A DNA stretch of 64,000 bases from a bacterium (GCA_028282845.1 JANQGY010000002.1:62001-126000), one strand, 5' to 3'. Numbered from the stretch's first letter, positions 1-8,457 are shown. A program made the numbers and translations. The notes: a model not told the origin generated them from the sequence alone.

Positions 1-573
1 GGGTATAAGTATCTTGATTATAATAGTGCAAAGCAGAATGATGATATTGAAACAAAAAGTTGGGATCAAGAATATTTAGCACTTTTGTTCGCCGGGCAGC
101 CGTTTAATGCAAATTTCAAAAAAGAGATCAAAAAGAAAAAAACTTTTTGGTCTAATAAAAGTAATAACAATAAAAATGGGGAAGCATTGTGTATTAATAC
201 TCGCCTTTTAGTCAGGGATGATTTTGAGCTTGACCCCGATAAATTACTTGAGAAAGTCCTGGAAGATAAGTCAGAAAATACAATTAACCGTAACACAGGT
301 ATTGCTAATCCGCGCCATGTAGAACGTGTTTCTAGAGGTACAGAGTTCAAATTGAAAATGATATTGGATGTTTATGAGCATGACGAAGTAGATAAACTGC
401 TTGAAACTTTAAATTTGGGCATTAATCTGCTCAACTATGATTATTTAGGTGGAATGGGTTCGCGGGGATCAGGTGAGGTAAGAATTACAATTGATAATAT
501 TATTAAACTGGTATTTTCGGGTGGAAAAATAAATAGGACCAATTTTACTGAATACACTTTCAGTATTGAATGA
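1..573 (+). CDS. csm3: Csm3, type III-A RAMP backbone subunit (5' partial)
   Basis: This is the C-terminal part of Csm3, the Cas7-family protein that forms the crRNA-binding filament of the Csm effector and cleaves target RNA. The frame is open from base 1, so the gene begins upstream of the window; the TTG at 85 is internal. Family signs are the ENTINRNTGIANPRHVERV segment followed by the glycine-rich loop GGMGSRGSGEVRI near the C-terminus, both typical of Csm3. The catalytic Asp of the N-terminal loop is not in view. The stop codon overlaps the start of csm4 (ATGA), so translation is probably coupled. Family assignment is confident; activity cannot be judged from this fragment. Confidence 0.9.
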   Translation, partial: GYKYLDYNSAKQNDDIETKSWDQEYLALLFAGQPFNANFKKEIKKKKTFWSNKSNNNKNGEALCINTRLLVRDDFELDPDKLLEKVLEDKSENTINRNTGIANPRHVERVSRGTEFKLKMILDVYEHDEVDKLLETLNLGINLLNYDYLGGMGSRGSGEVRITIDNIIKLVFSGGKINRTNFTEYTFSIE

Positions 574-1562
574 TGAAGATTGCAAAAATACCATTAGAAC
601 CAAACTCGCGGTTCCATTTTGGGGAGTTTAATATTGATGTTAATATTGCATTGTCCTCAACATCGAATTTTGCACATTCAGACACATTGTTTTCTGCATT
701 AATTAATAGTTACAATTTAGTTGGTGATGCAAATTCATTTGTAAAACAATTTATTAATTCTCAAATCAATATTTCATCGCTATTTTATTATATTAAGAGA
801 GGTAATAAACAAATCCTCTTTCTTCCAAAACCTGTATTTTTAGAAATCGATGCACCGAATGATGGTCATCATAAATTTCGCAATAAAATTGGATTTATAT
901 CATTATCAATTTGGAATCAAGGATTTAATCAGAATGAATGGACTACAGATAAATATAGAGTAATTAACAATAAGTTTCTTCTATTGGCAAGTGAGTATGA
1001 TACATTAATTAAAAATCTAAATATCACAAACCTTGATATATTTAGTGTTGTACAGACACCCAAAAGTCCAATCCGCAATTCAGAGGATTCTATATTTTAT
1101 CAAACGGATATCGAAATTGCTAATAATGAATCTGAGGAAATTAAGATTGGTTTTTACTTCTATTATAATGCTGAAGAAGATGCCGAAATTATGCTCATGG
1201 ATGCTACCAATTTATTGTCAAAATGGGGTATCGGAGGTGAAAAAAATAATATGGGCAGAGTATTGGGAGATCCCATTTTTGAAAATTTTGTATTTGATAA
1301 ACCCTCTGAAAAATATACTAATATTTCATTAGTGAGCCCAAAGAACTTAGACGATTTTAATAAAATTAAATACTATAAAACTATCATTCGTGGCGGGAGA
1401 AAATTGAGAAGTGGAAAACAGTATAAAACAGTCAGACTAATTAAAGAGGGAGCTCAAGTTTTGAGAGATTTGGAAGGCCAATATATTAAAATTGGTACTG
1501 ACTCGAACAACAATCCGGCACTAAGAAATGGAAAAGCTTTTTTGATACCTGTTTATGAATAG
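570..1562 (+). CDS. csm4: Csm4, type III-A RAMP (Cas5 family) subunit
   Basis: Csm4 caps the 5' handle of the crRNA and contacts Cas10 in the Csm complex. The 330 residues match the usual length. The N-terminal part carries the family segment HSDTLFSALINSY (about residues 36-48), and a glycine-rich stretch WGIGGEKNNMGRV lies near residues 218-230. A second glycine/arginine-rich segment (RGGRKLRSGKQYKTVR) falls around 274-289. It starts inside the csm3 stop and overlaps the csm5 start by 8 bases, so the three RAMP genes form one translationally coupled block. Confidence 0.88.
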   Translation: MMKIAKIPLEPNSRFHFGEFNIDVNIALSSTSNFAHSDTLFSALINSYNLVGDANSFVKQFINSQINISSLFYYIKRGNKQILFLPKPVFLEIDAPNDGHHKFRNKIGFISLSIWNQGFNQNEWTTDKYRVINNKFLLLASEYDTLIKNLNITNLDIFSVVQTPKSPIRNSEDSIFYQTDIEIANNESEEIKIGFYFYYNAEEDAEIMLMDATNLLSKWGIGGEKNNMGRVLGDPIFENFVFDKPSEKYTNISLVSPKNLDDFNKIKYYKTIIRGGRKLRSGKQYKTVRLIKEGAQVLRDLEGQYIKIGTDSNNNPALRNGKAFLIPVYE

Positions 1563-2877
1563 AAATCAATACAAATTGATATTGGAAACAATATCGCCTC
1601 TGCATATTGGGAATGGTGAGATGCTGAGTTCAGTTGGAGAATTTATAACTACCTCTGACAATATTCGCTACTTGCGATTAGATGAATTAGATAAATTTTT
1701 AGCAGCGAAAGATTTAATTGATTCTTACACTAATAGCATATTAGAACGTGGGGAAGAATTTGACACCTTTACAACATTACAAAATTTTGGAATTGAAATA
1801 GAAAAATTTATTCTTAAAGATGTAAAATTAAATGCCAAAGACTTAAAACCTACGGATAACAATATACTGTATATCTTTAATAATAATAATGGAAATACGT
1901 ATATACCAGGCAGTTCAATTAAGGGAATGCTAAAAACTATACTTTTGTTTCACTATTTAAAAAATGATGTTGGTTATATCAAAGATATTGAGAAAACAAT
2001 TAACACTAAATTTGAGGGTTGGAATAAATATGACGCAATTAAATGGTTAAATAATAAATGGGAAAATGAAGTAACAAATATTTTTAATTCTAAAGAATTT
2101 AATCTCTTGCGTCCTTCAGATACACCTTACTATGAAAAATCAAATATCCATATTGAACAAGTAAAAAGACAAAATATATATGATAGTGGACCAACTAGCC
2201 TTGATTGGCTTCAAGAGGTGATTATAAAAGGTGCAACCAATATATTTAATTTAACAATTGTCCCTAATTTCGGTGGGAAATTCTCATTTTTAAACTCTCC
2301 AAATCTTTATCATCTCTTTGAATATATAAACGACTATAGTTTGTCAATGATAAATTTTGAATTAGACTTACTGAATGATTCATCTTATGAAAATAAGAAT
2401 TTTATTATTGAAGTCCTTGAACAACTAAAAGATCAGATTGATACATCAAATAATGAATTCGCTATTTGCCGTATTGGTAAGGGTAAAAGCATATATTTCC
2501 AAACAATTCTATCACTTCTCAAAGAAGAAGCGCTCAAAATTTATATTAATAAAATAAAAGGTCCCGATAATTCTAATGGTAATTATCCTAGTACGCGAGT
2601 GCTTACCGCTTTTGATGAAATGTTGGGCTGGGTAAAACTCTATGAACCAACCCCTGAAATATGTAACAATGAAGTAACAGAAATAATAGAAAAAGAAACA
2701 ACTATAAAAGCCAATTTTGTTGATAGTAAAACCGTTTCCTTTAAAATAAATGGCCAACTGTACCAAGCTGTACAATTAGTAAATCCCCTAAAAAAGGAAT
2801 TCAATAAATTTCATGAAATATCGGTAATAATTTGGCAATTAAGTTCAAAAGGAATTAATCAGGTTAAATTATTATGA
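1555..2877 (+). CDS. csm5: Csm5, type III-A RAMP subunit
   Basis: Csm5 sits at the 3' end of the crRNA in the Csm complex and helps crRNA maturation. The N-terminus (ISPLHIGNGE, about residues 14-23) and the segment YIPGSSIKGMLKTILL (about 116-131) are the two hallmark motifs of Csm5/Cas7-like RAMPs, the second being the G-rich SxxKG loop. At 440 residues it is slightly longer than many homologues. Its last codons overlap the next gene by 4 bases (ATGA), which ties the unrecognised membrane protein at 2874 to the effector operon. Confidence 0.9.
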   Translation: MNRNQYKLILETISPLHIGNGEMLSSVGEFITTSDNIRYLRLDELDKFLAAKDLIDSYTNSILERGEEFDTFTTLQNFGIEIEKFILKDVKLNAKDLKPTDNNILYIFNNNNGNTYIPGSSIKGMLKTILLFHYLKNDVGYIKDIEKTINTKFEGWNKYDAIKWLNNKWENEVTNIFNSKEFNLLRPSDTPYYEKSNIHIEQVKRQNIYDSGPTSLDWLQEVIIKGATNIFNLTIVPNFGGKFSFLNSPNLYHLFEYINDYSLSMINFELDLLNDSSYENKNFIIEVLEQLKDQIDTSNNEFAICRIGKGKSIYFQTILSLLKEEALKIYINKIKGPDNSNGNYPSTRVLTAFDEMLGWVKLYEPTPEICNNEVTEIIEKETTIKANFVDSKTVSFKINGQLYQAVQLVNPLKKEFNKFHEISVIIWQLSSKGINQVKLL

Positions 2878-3698
2878 AAAAAATACTGTTATCACTTATG
2901 ATTTTAGTGTTCAGCCTAATGGCGGAGCAACAAACCAAATCTGATTCATTAAAATATTATGTTGAAATATTGCAGAATAGAATAAATGATTTAGAATCAG
3001 AAATGATAGAAAGTAATTCGATTTACGATGCCTCATTACAAACATATTCTATTTCTCAGCGATATATGGAATCTGCTGATAGTTTAAATGAAAGGTTTCT
3101 TTGGATTATTACAATAATAATTTCTTTCGCTACTGCGATTCTTATCAGTGCATTGGGCTTTATGTATAAAAATTTAAAACATTACTTTGAAAATAAATTA
3201 GAATCTGATATTGCAGATATAACATCACAAAGTAAAAATACAATAATTGACTTATCAAAGAAACATATTAAGGAGAAAGCACTTTTGGATGATAGCAAAA
3301 TGTTGATTATAAATAAAGTTAATACTCCTATTGAAAATAATTTTCAAATGATTTTAAGGCGATTTAATAAAACACCTAAAACAGAAGAAATAGTTGATTT
3401 TGAATCTTACAATTACAGTGGTAATTATTCTGAATATGATGTGGTAATTTTTGAAAACTCCGATGGTGAGTGGAATTTTAATGGAGAACAAATACTCTCA
3501 GATAAACTAGTTGAAATTGCAAAACTTATATGTGAATCGGGAACCGCATTTTATTTCATAGGCAATAATGATGGTCGCTTTAGCGAAAAAATATCAAAGG
3601 AATTCAAGTATTTGATAAACTATTCAAGCACTCCTGCAACAATCTTCTCAAATTTAATAGATTTGCTTGACTTGAGGAGGCTATTGCAAAATTTTTAA
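2874..3698 (+). CDS. Unrecognised CRISPR-linked membrane protein with C-terminal alpha/beta domain
   Basis: I do not recognise a named family with certainty. Residues 1-17 look like a signal peptide or first membrane segment. Residues 25-75 are helical and charged and probably form a coiled coil. Residues 76-98 are a clear membrane segment. The remaining 175 residues begin with a helical stretch and then alternate hydrophobic strands and helices (SKMLIINKV; YDVVIFENSDG; GTAFYFIGN; TPATIFSNLIDLL), the pattern of a small Rossmann-like or receiver-like domain. The gene overlaps csm5 and is 3 bases from cas6, so it is part of the operon. By analogy with other membrane effectors in type III loci, it may be a membrane-acting ancillary effector with a cytosolic sensor; that is inference. 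Confidence 0.6.
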   Translation: MKKILLSLMILVFSLMAEQQTKSDSLKYYVEILQNRINDLESEMIESNSIYDASLQTYSISQRYMESADSLNERFLWIITIIISFATAILISALGFMYKNLKHYFENKLESDIADITSQSKNTIIDLSKKHIKEKALLDDSKMLIINKVNTPIENNFQMILRRFNKTPKTEEIVDFESYNYSGNYSEYDVVIFENSDGEWNFNGEQILSDKLVEIAKLICESGTAFYFIGNNDGRFSEKISKEFKYLINYSSTPATIFSNLIDLLDLRRLLQNF

Positions 3699-3701
3699 TC
3701 A

Positions 3702-4385
3702 ATGAAAACCCCCTCCATCCCAATTCTCCAATACAATCTATTCGATGTTCCTGTAATGAACAATGTCAGGGATATTCAAAGTATTATTACAGAAACCATT
3801 AAATTAGTTGAATCCGAAGAACTGGAATTTAAGAGTATCGCCAATGCGGTAGAACTGTTCCACAATAAAGATGATATTTATTCAGGTATTCAGTATGCAT
3901 CAGTTAATGGTAGTTTATCGGTTACCGCATTAGGAATCAAACAGACAAGAGCATTGCGTACTTGGTTCAGAGTATTTAAAAAGCATCACCCTGCGCTAAA
4001 AAATGTTCAGGAAATCAAAGAAAAATATACCGCTGAATTTTTAACTAAAGCTCAAAACTATCATATTCCAGTATTCTTAGTCCGCAACGATGTGATGAAG
4101 GATATAAGAGATAAAAAATTCACCAAAGAAGAAAGATTAACACTATACATAAGGAATAATTGTGGCACTTTTTTAAAGTACATTGGATATGATCCTTATC
4201 CTGAGATTGTGGTAAATATTGATAAGAGAACTATAAAACAATATCCCAATAAATTTAAAGTTTACAAAGGATATAAGCGAACCGGTTTTAACATTAAATT
4301 CAGCGCCAATGTAAAATTACCGCGCATTTTGCGGATCGGACAAAGTACATCTTTGGGGTATGGTGCAGTATCTTGGATTGACTAA
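3702..4385 (+). CDS. cas6: Cas6-like crRNA-processing endoribonuclease
   Basis: Cas6 cuts the pre-crRNA inside each repeat. The 227 residues end with a glycine-rich RAMP loop, RILRIGQSTSLGYGAV (about 208-223), the best-conserved motif of Cas6, and its position just before the C-terminus is typical. The central region (residues 55-160) is the divergent Cas6 form seen in FCB bacteria rather than the E. coli form. A catalytic histidine cannot be fixed by eye; His53 and His94 or His95 are candidates. It lies between the effector genes and the adaptation genes, 3 bases after the membrane protein gene. Confidence 0.75.
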   Translation: MKTPSIPILQYNLFDVPVMNNVRDIQSIITETIKLVESEELEFKSIANAVELFHNKDDIYSGIQYASVNGSLSVTALGIKQTRALRTWFRVFKKHHPALKNVQEIKEKYTAEFLTKAQNYHIPVFLVRNDVMKDIRDKKFTKEERLTLYIRNNCGTFLKYIGYDPYPEIVVNIDKRTIKQYPNKFKVYKGYKRTGFNIKFSANVKLPRILRIGQSTSLGYGAVSWID

Positions 4386-4462
4386 AAGATTTTGTTTGAG
4401 TCAACAGTTTGTGGCTTATATTATTTTTGAGAAGGTTTTGGAATTCGTTGTGAAAGGCATTT

Positions 4463-4476
4463 CTAGTATAAACTAG
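4463..4476 (+). promoter_or_regulatory. Short hairpin overlapping the reverse transcriptase start codon
   Basis: CTAGT and ACTAG (4463-4467 and 4472-4476) form a perfect 5-bp stem with a four-base loop. The last base is the G of the GTG start at 4476. An in-frame TAG at 4464 rules out an upstream start. The stem would hide the start codon, so translation of the reverse transcriptase may be throttled; this is inference. Confidence 0.35.
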
Positions 4477-5516
4477 TGAAAAAACTATATTTACCTGAAG
4501 TAAAGCAAAAAGCAAATCAGTTTTTAGCTGCTAAGTCTATACATAAACTTGAGCAATTATTAGATATCAAACCAAACCTTATTCAGCTAATGTCAATCAA
4601 TCCTCAATATAATCATTTTGAAATTCCAAAAAAGGGTGGATTTAGAAAAATTGAAGCACCTCACTATGAATTGATGGAATTACAAAGGATGTTCAATTAC
4701 TACTTGCAAACGGTTTATTATTTATTACAAACTAAAGCAGCATATGCTTTTATTATTAGTGTAAAAAAAGAAAAAATTAATAAAAACATACTAACAAATA
4801 CCGAAAATCATCTTGGTCACAAATATATGTTAAATATTGATTTGAAAGACTTTTTCCATCAAGTAAAAATTGAAAGAGTCCGGAAATTATTTAGGTATAG
4901 ACCATTTGAATTTGATAAAAGAACGGTAGGAGTTTTAGCAAAACTATTCACTAATAATGGCAGGTTACCGATGGGGGCGCCGACTTCCCCGGTACTTACT
5001 AATCTAGTTTCTATTAAGCTTGATCATGATTTAACAAAGTGGGCAGAAGAATTAGGAATTGTCTATACAAGATTTGCTGATGATATGACATTCTCAACTG
5101 ACCGCGCAGTTTTTAACAGGGAACATTTGGATAGTATAATTAGAATTTGTTACAAACATCAATTTGAACTTAATACTAAAAAGACAAAATTTTTTGATCA
5201 TACCAACCAAAAAACAATCACTGGTTTAGCATTGAATGAAACTGTTGATATAGAAAATGAATTTTATGATGAGTTAAATCAGGACCTAAAGAGACTAAAG
5301 CGTTTGATGGAAGCTGCTGTTATTGTAAATCGTGACCGACAAAGTATAACTGTGAAGAAGTTTAAACAAGAAGTACAGGGGAAAGTGAATTTCATTGGAA
5401 TGATTGAAGGTTTTGATAGTGATTTATTTTACCGATGGAATGAAAAATACAAAGAAGCTGTAAATCCTACAGAAGAGAGACTGTTCATCAGATGGACACA
5501 TTTCAATTATTTTTAA
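4476..5516 (+). CDS. Stand-alone reverse transcriptase linked to Cas1, retron-like motifs
   Basis: This is an RNA-directed DNA polymerase, expected to let the adaptation complex acquire spacers from RNA. Palm motifs are in order: PKKGGFRKIEAP (51-62), IDLKDFF with catalytic Asp (121-127), GRLPMGAPTSPVLTNL (162-177), and RFADDMTFS (199-207) with the paired catalytic aspartates. TITGLALNE (247-255) and GKVNFIGMI (302-310) resemble the later motifs of retron-type enzymes more than group II intron ones. There is no maturase or endonuclease domain and no Cas1 fusion. The GTG start is forced by a stop 12 bases upstream. cas1 follows after 24 bases. Confidence 0.88.
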   Translation: MKKLYLPEVKQKANQFLAAKSIHKLEQLLDIKPNLIQLMSINPQYNHFEIPKKGGFRKIEAPHYELMELQRMFNYYLQTVYYLLQTKAAYAFIISVKKEKINKNILTNTENHLGHKYMLNIDLKDFFHQVKIERVRKLFRYRPFEFDKRTVGVLAKLFTNNGRLPMGAPTSPVLTNLVSIKLDHDLTKWAEELGIVYTRFADDMTFSTDRAVFNREHLDSIIRICYKHQFELNTKKTKFFDHTNQKTITGLALNETVDIENEFYDELNQDLKRLKRLMEAAVIVNRDRQSITVKKFKQEVQGKVNFIGMIEGFDSDLFYRWNEKYKEAVNPTEERLFIRWTHFNYF

Positions 5517-5540
5517 ATTGTAAATAGTATCGCAAAATTA

Positions 5541-6545
5541 ATGATTAGAAAATTCCAATTAATAATTCATACTGCTAACACTTCACTAAGTACAAAAGAT
5601 AAGTGTTTTTACATAAATAATAAGAAAGTATATCGGAAAATCAGTCCTAAACGAGTATCAAGTATAGCAATTACTACTAATTGTACACTTAATGCTGCTT
5701 TTATCAAATTGGCGGCAACTAATCAAATACCAATTTACTTTTTCAACAATTTTGGTACAATGCAAGCGCGAATGACCAGTCCGTATATGATTAATTTAGC
5801 GCGATTGAGAAAGAAACAGTTAAAATTTTATGAACACCCAATGGCAACGGAATGGATTATATCCCTACTAAGCCTGAAAACATCACTGCAAGTAAAATTA
5901 CTCAAGCAATTAATTAGAAAAAAAGTCAGGTTTGCAACTGAAGTAAATAAGAAAATAGAGTCGATTGAAAAAATCGAACAATCTTTTAATTCCTATAAAG
6001 ATGTAGAGATATATAAAATCAGAAATAATTTATTAGGATTAGAAGGAAGCATAAGTCGCTTATACTTTCAATCAATTGCATTGTTTATGCCTGAAGAATT
6101 TTGCTTTACCAAGCGAAGCAGACAACCAGCGCTTGATTATTTTAATGCGGGTCTTAATTACTTATATGGTATGACTTATAGCATCGTTGAAGACGGAATT
6201 TACGCTAAAGGATTAGATCCGTTTACCGGATATATGCACACCGATAGCTTTGGCAATCCAACTCTAGTATATGATTTAATTGAGCCGGTAAGACCAATAA
6301 TTGACCGGATGTTAGTTGATTTAATATTAGAAAACACATTGAATCCAACGCATTTTATTAAAAAGCAGCAGGGTTATTGGATTCAGAAGACAGGTAAGGC
6401 AATAATCATTCCAACTTTTAATCAGTATCTTTATAAACAATTCCAAATAGGTAGCAATTATTTCCGACTAAAAAGCTTCATCTATAAGATAAGTAATGAA
6501 TTAGGAAAATTGATAGATGAAACTATTGAATTGAGATATAATTAA
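5541..6545 (+). CDS. cas1: Cas1 integrase of the CRISPR adaptation module
   Basis: Cas1 is the metal-dependent integrase that inserts prespacers at the leader end of the array. The 334 residues carry the three catalytic positions in the expected contexts: Glu168 (LLGLEGSISR), His233 (TGYMHTDSFG) and Glu248 (YDLIEPVRP). The N-terminal beta domain spans roughly residues 1-85. The motifs RPALDYFNAGLNYLYG-like (196-210) and GLDPFTGYMH are typical of Cas1 from type I and III systems. It is complete and apparently active. It sits between the reverse transcriptase and cas2. Confidence 0.95.
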   Translation: MIRKFQLIIHTANTSLSTKDKCFYINNKKVYRKISPKRVSSIAITTNCTLNAAFIKLAATNQIPIYFFNNFGTMQARMTSPYMINLARLRKKQLKFYEHPMATEWIISLLSLKTSLQVKLLKQLIRKKVRFATEVNKKIESIEKIEQSFNSYKDVEIYKIRNNLLGLEGSISRLYFQSIALFMPEEFCFTKRSRQPALDYFNAGLNYLYGMTYSIVEDGIYAKGLDPFTGYMHTDSFGNPTLVYDLIEPVRPIIDRMLVDLILENTLNPTHFIKKQQGYWIQKTGKAIIIPTFNQYLYKQFQIGSNYFRLKSFIYKISNELGKLIDETIELRYN

Positions 6546-6582
6546 TTTGCTGAATTCACGTTTAAATAGTAGTTATAAATAA

Positions 6583-6879
6583 ATGATTTATATATTATGT
6601 TATGACATAAGTGACGATAAAATCAGAACGAAAGTTTCTAAGATTCTGATTGCTGAAGGTTATGAAAGAATTCAATTCTCAATTTTTATTGGAAACCGCG
6701 ATCCTAAATTAGCTTCAGATTTGTGGGAAAGAATGAAGGTATTAGTTAGTAAGGAAAAAACTGCAAAATTTTATGTGTTTAAAACCAGTGAAAGAAATTT
6801 CCGAAACATGGATATTATTGGTAATTTTGAGCATGATGTTGAATACTTATTGGGAGATATAAAATCGTTATTAATTTAG
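6583..6879 (+). CDS. cas2: Cas2, adaptation complex subunit
   Basis: Cas2 forms the dimeric bridge of the Cas1-Cas2 integrase. The 98-residue ferredoxin-like protein starts MIYILCYDISDDKIRTKV with the conserved Asp at position 8 after the first strand, and continues with ERIQFSIFIGNRD (about 28-40), a standard Cas2 segment. It is the last gene before the array, which begins 132 bases downstream. Confidence 0.93.
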   Translation: MIYILCYDISDDKIRTKVSKILIAEGYERIQFSIFIGNRDPKLASDLWERMKVLVSKEKTAKFYVFKTSERNFRNMDIIGNFEHDVEYLLGDIKSLLI

Positions 6880-7011
6880 TTTGCTTTTTGACAAGTTATA
6901 ATGATTATGTTCATAACATTAAAAATGAGACGAATGATTAATAAGGATAAATGGCAGTTAAGTAAACATTGTTTAAGTCACTGTTTATCAGTGGCTTAAA
7001 AATAATTAGTA
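6880..7011 (+). promoter_or_regulatory. CRISPR leader with a 12-bp hairpin next to the first repeat
   Basis: This AT-rich 132-base stretch between cas2 and the first repeat has no reading frame and lies on the conserved side of the array, so it is the leader. It contains an inverted repeat, 6972-6983 (TTTAAGTCACTG) with 6989-7000, a 12-bp stem with one G-T pair and a five-base loop TTTAT. The stem ends 11 bases before the first repeat. It could be a docking or bending site for integration, or a terminator for cas2 without a T-tract. Confidence 0.7.
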
Positions 7012-8222
7012 ATCAGACTGATAGGATGAACTTGGATTCACTAAAACCCATATCGTCAGGTTTTTCACTGTCTGACCTGAGATCAGACTGATAGGATGAA
7101 CTTGGATTCACTAAAACCCAGGATGCAGTTGATTACAAAAAAGTCCAAATCATCAGACTGATAGGATGAACTTGGATTCACTAAAACTATTAGGTAAAGA
7201 TGTGCCGGCTTCTTGCATAGAATCAGACTGATAGGATGAACTTGGATTCACTAAAACAAGCGTATCCTGAACCGCCTCATCCTCCAAATATCAGACTGAT
7301 AGGATGAACTTGGATTCACTAAAACATTGCAGGAAAAGGATTAATTGCAAATTCGGGATTATCAGACTGATAGGATGAACTTGGATTCACTAAAACGTTT
7401 ACATAATATACCGCGTTGAACCTTTCCAGATCAGACTGATAGGATGAACTTGGATTCACTAAAACCCTCTAAATTATCAAGCCCACGAGTTTTTATTATC
7501 AGACTGATAGGATGAACTTGGATTCACTAAAACCTTCACTAAACTTGGCAAGCAATATCTGTTTTTGTATCAGACTGATAGGATGAACTTGGATTCACTA
7601 AAACCTTATAATCTTCTGCGAATAGATCTGTTAAGGGATCAGACTGATAGGATGAACTTGGATTCACTAAAACCGCCATTAATTGCGCATCGTTGTGATT
7701 CCCGGATCAGACTGATAGGATGAACTTGGATTCACTAAAACTCTTTATATGTCACGTACAGTTTTAGTATTCTTTATCAGACTGATAGGATGAACTTGGA
7801 TTCACTAAAACCTCCGTCGGAGTTTGTTCTCTTTTTAGTATTGATCAGACTGATAGGATGAACTTGGATTCACTAAAACAAATTCGGCTTCACTTCTTGA
7901 TTCCAACCCACTATCAGACTGATAGGATGAACTTGGATTCACTAAAACGAATATCACCAGGTTGATCTTCGGCTAATTTATCAGACTGATAGGATGAACT
8001 TGGATTCACTAAAACCTTAAAATACAATCTAGATTCAGTCTCATATAAAATCAGACTGATAGGATGAACTTGGATTCACTAAAACATTAAAGTTATTTTT
8101 GTTGTTTGAATCGTATTATCAGACTGATAGGATGAACTTGGATTCACTAAAACTACACTTATCCATTGTGAGATTAGGGCGGTAAGATCAGACTGATAGG
8201 ATGAACTTGGATTCGCTTAGGT
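7012..8222 (+). CRISPR. CRISPR array, 18 repeats of 36 bp and 17 spacers
   Basis: Repeats start at 7012, 7082, 7152, 7222, 7290, 7361, 7430, 7498, 7569, 7638, 7706, 7776, 7844, 7913, 7980, 8050, 8118 and 8187. The repeat begins ATCAGACTGATAGG and ends ATTCACTAAAAC; its first 11 bases are an interrupted palindrome (ATCAG-A-CTGAT). All but the last are identical as read by eye. Spacers are 31-35 bases. The last repeat keeps 28 bases and then diverges (ends GCTTAGGT), which marks the old, trailer end; the leader is therefore on the cas2 side and transcription is on the plus strand. The 3' eight bases, ACTAAAAC, would be the crRNA 5' tag, similar in form to type III tags. Confidence 0.98.
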
Positions 8223-8274
8223 TGTTCGAGAACTGATTTGTTTAGGTCAAATGGGATGAAAATAACAGAATAAG

Positions 8275-8306
8275 AAAACCGCCCCTTCTTAGAGGCGGTT
8301 TTTTGT
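8275..8306 (+). terminator. Rho-independent terminator after the CRISPR array
   Basis: AAAACCGCC (8275-8283) pairs perfectly with GGCGGTTTT (8294-8302) across a 10-base loop, and a T-run follows. It lies about 50 bases after the last repeat and would end the pre-crRNA transcript. Confidence 0.8.
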
Positions 8307-8370
8307 ATTTGAAAGGCAGTCCTACTACACTATTACTACATTTTTCTGTAAGTGTCTGATATATAGGCTA

Positions 8371-8422
8371 CTTCATTGGGCTCATAACCCAAAGGTCGGA
8401 GGTTCGAATCCTTCCCCCGCTA
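8371..8422 (+). pseudogene. tRNA-Met(CAT) 3' fragment, likely attachment-site remnant
   Basis: The 3' two-thirds of a tRNA is present: anticodon stem TTGGG/CCCAA (8376-8380, 8388-8392) around loop CTCATAA with anticodon CAT at 8383-8385, then a T arm GGAGG-TTCGAAT-CCTTC (8398-8414), then the 3' acceptor strand CCCCGCT and discriminator A (8415-8422). The upstream bases do not contain the matching AGCGGGG strand, and the D arm is not recognisable, so this is not a functional gene. A 3' tRNA end with its own terminator is the usual scar at the far end of an element integrated into a tRNA gene. Confidence 0.75.
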
Positions 8423-8430
8423 CAGTCAAG

Positions 8431-8457
8431 ACCCTCAATTTTATTGAGGGTTTTTTT
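8431..8457 (+). terminator. Terminator behind the tRNA fragment
   Basis: ACCCTCAA (8431-8438) pairs with TTGAGGGT (8444-8451) and is followed by a T7 run. It is 8 bases after the tRNA fragment, as expected for the terminator of the original tRNA gene. Confidence 0.85.

Noticed and set aside
4386..4475. A retron msr-msd RNA before the reverse transcriptase
   Set aside because: The gap is only 90 bases and shows one short stem, without the long inverted repeats and branching G context expected of a retron ncRNA.
8341..8422. A complete tRNA-Met gene
   Set aside because: The 5' acceptor strand AGCGGGG and D arm are missing; only the anticodon arm, T arm and 3' acceptor strand are present.
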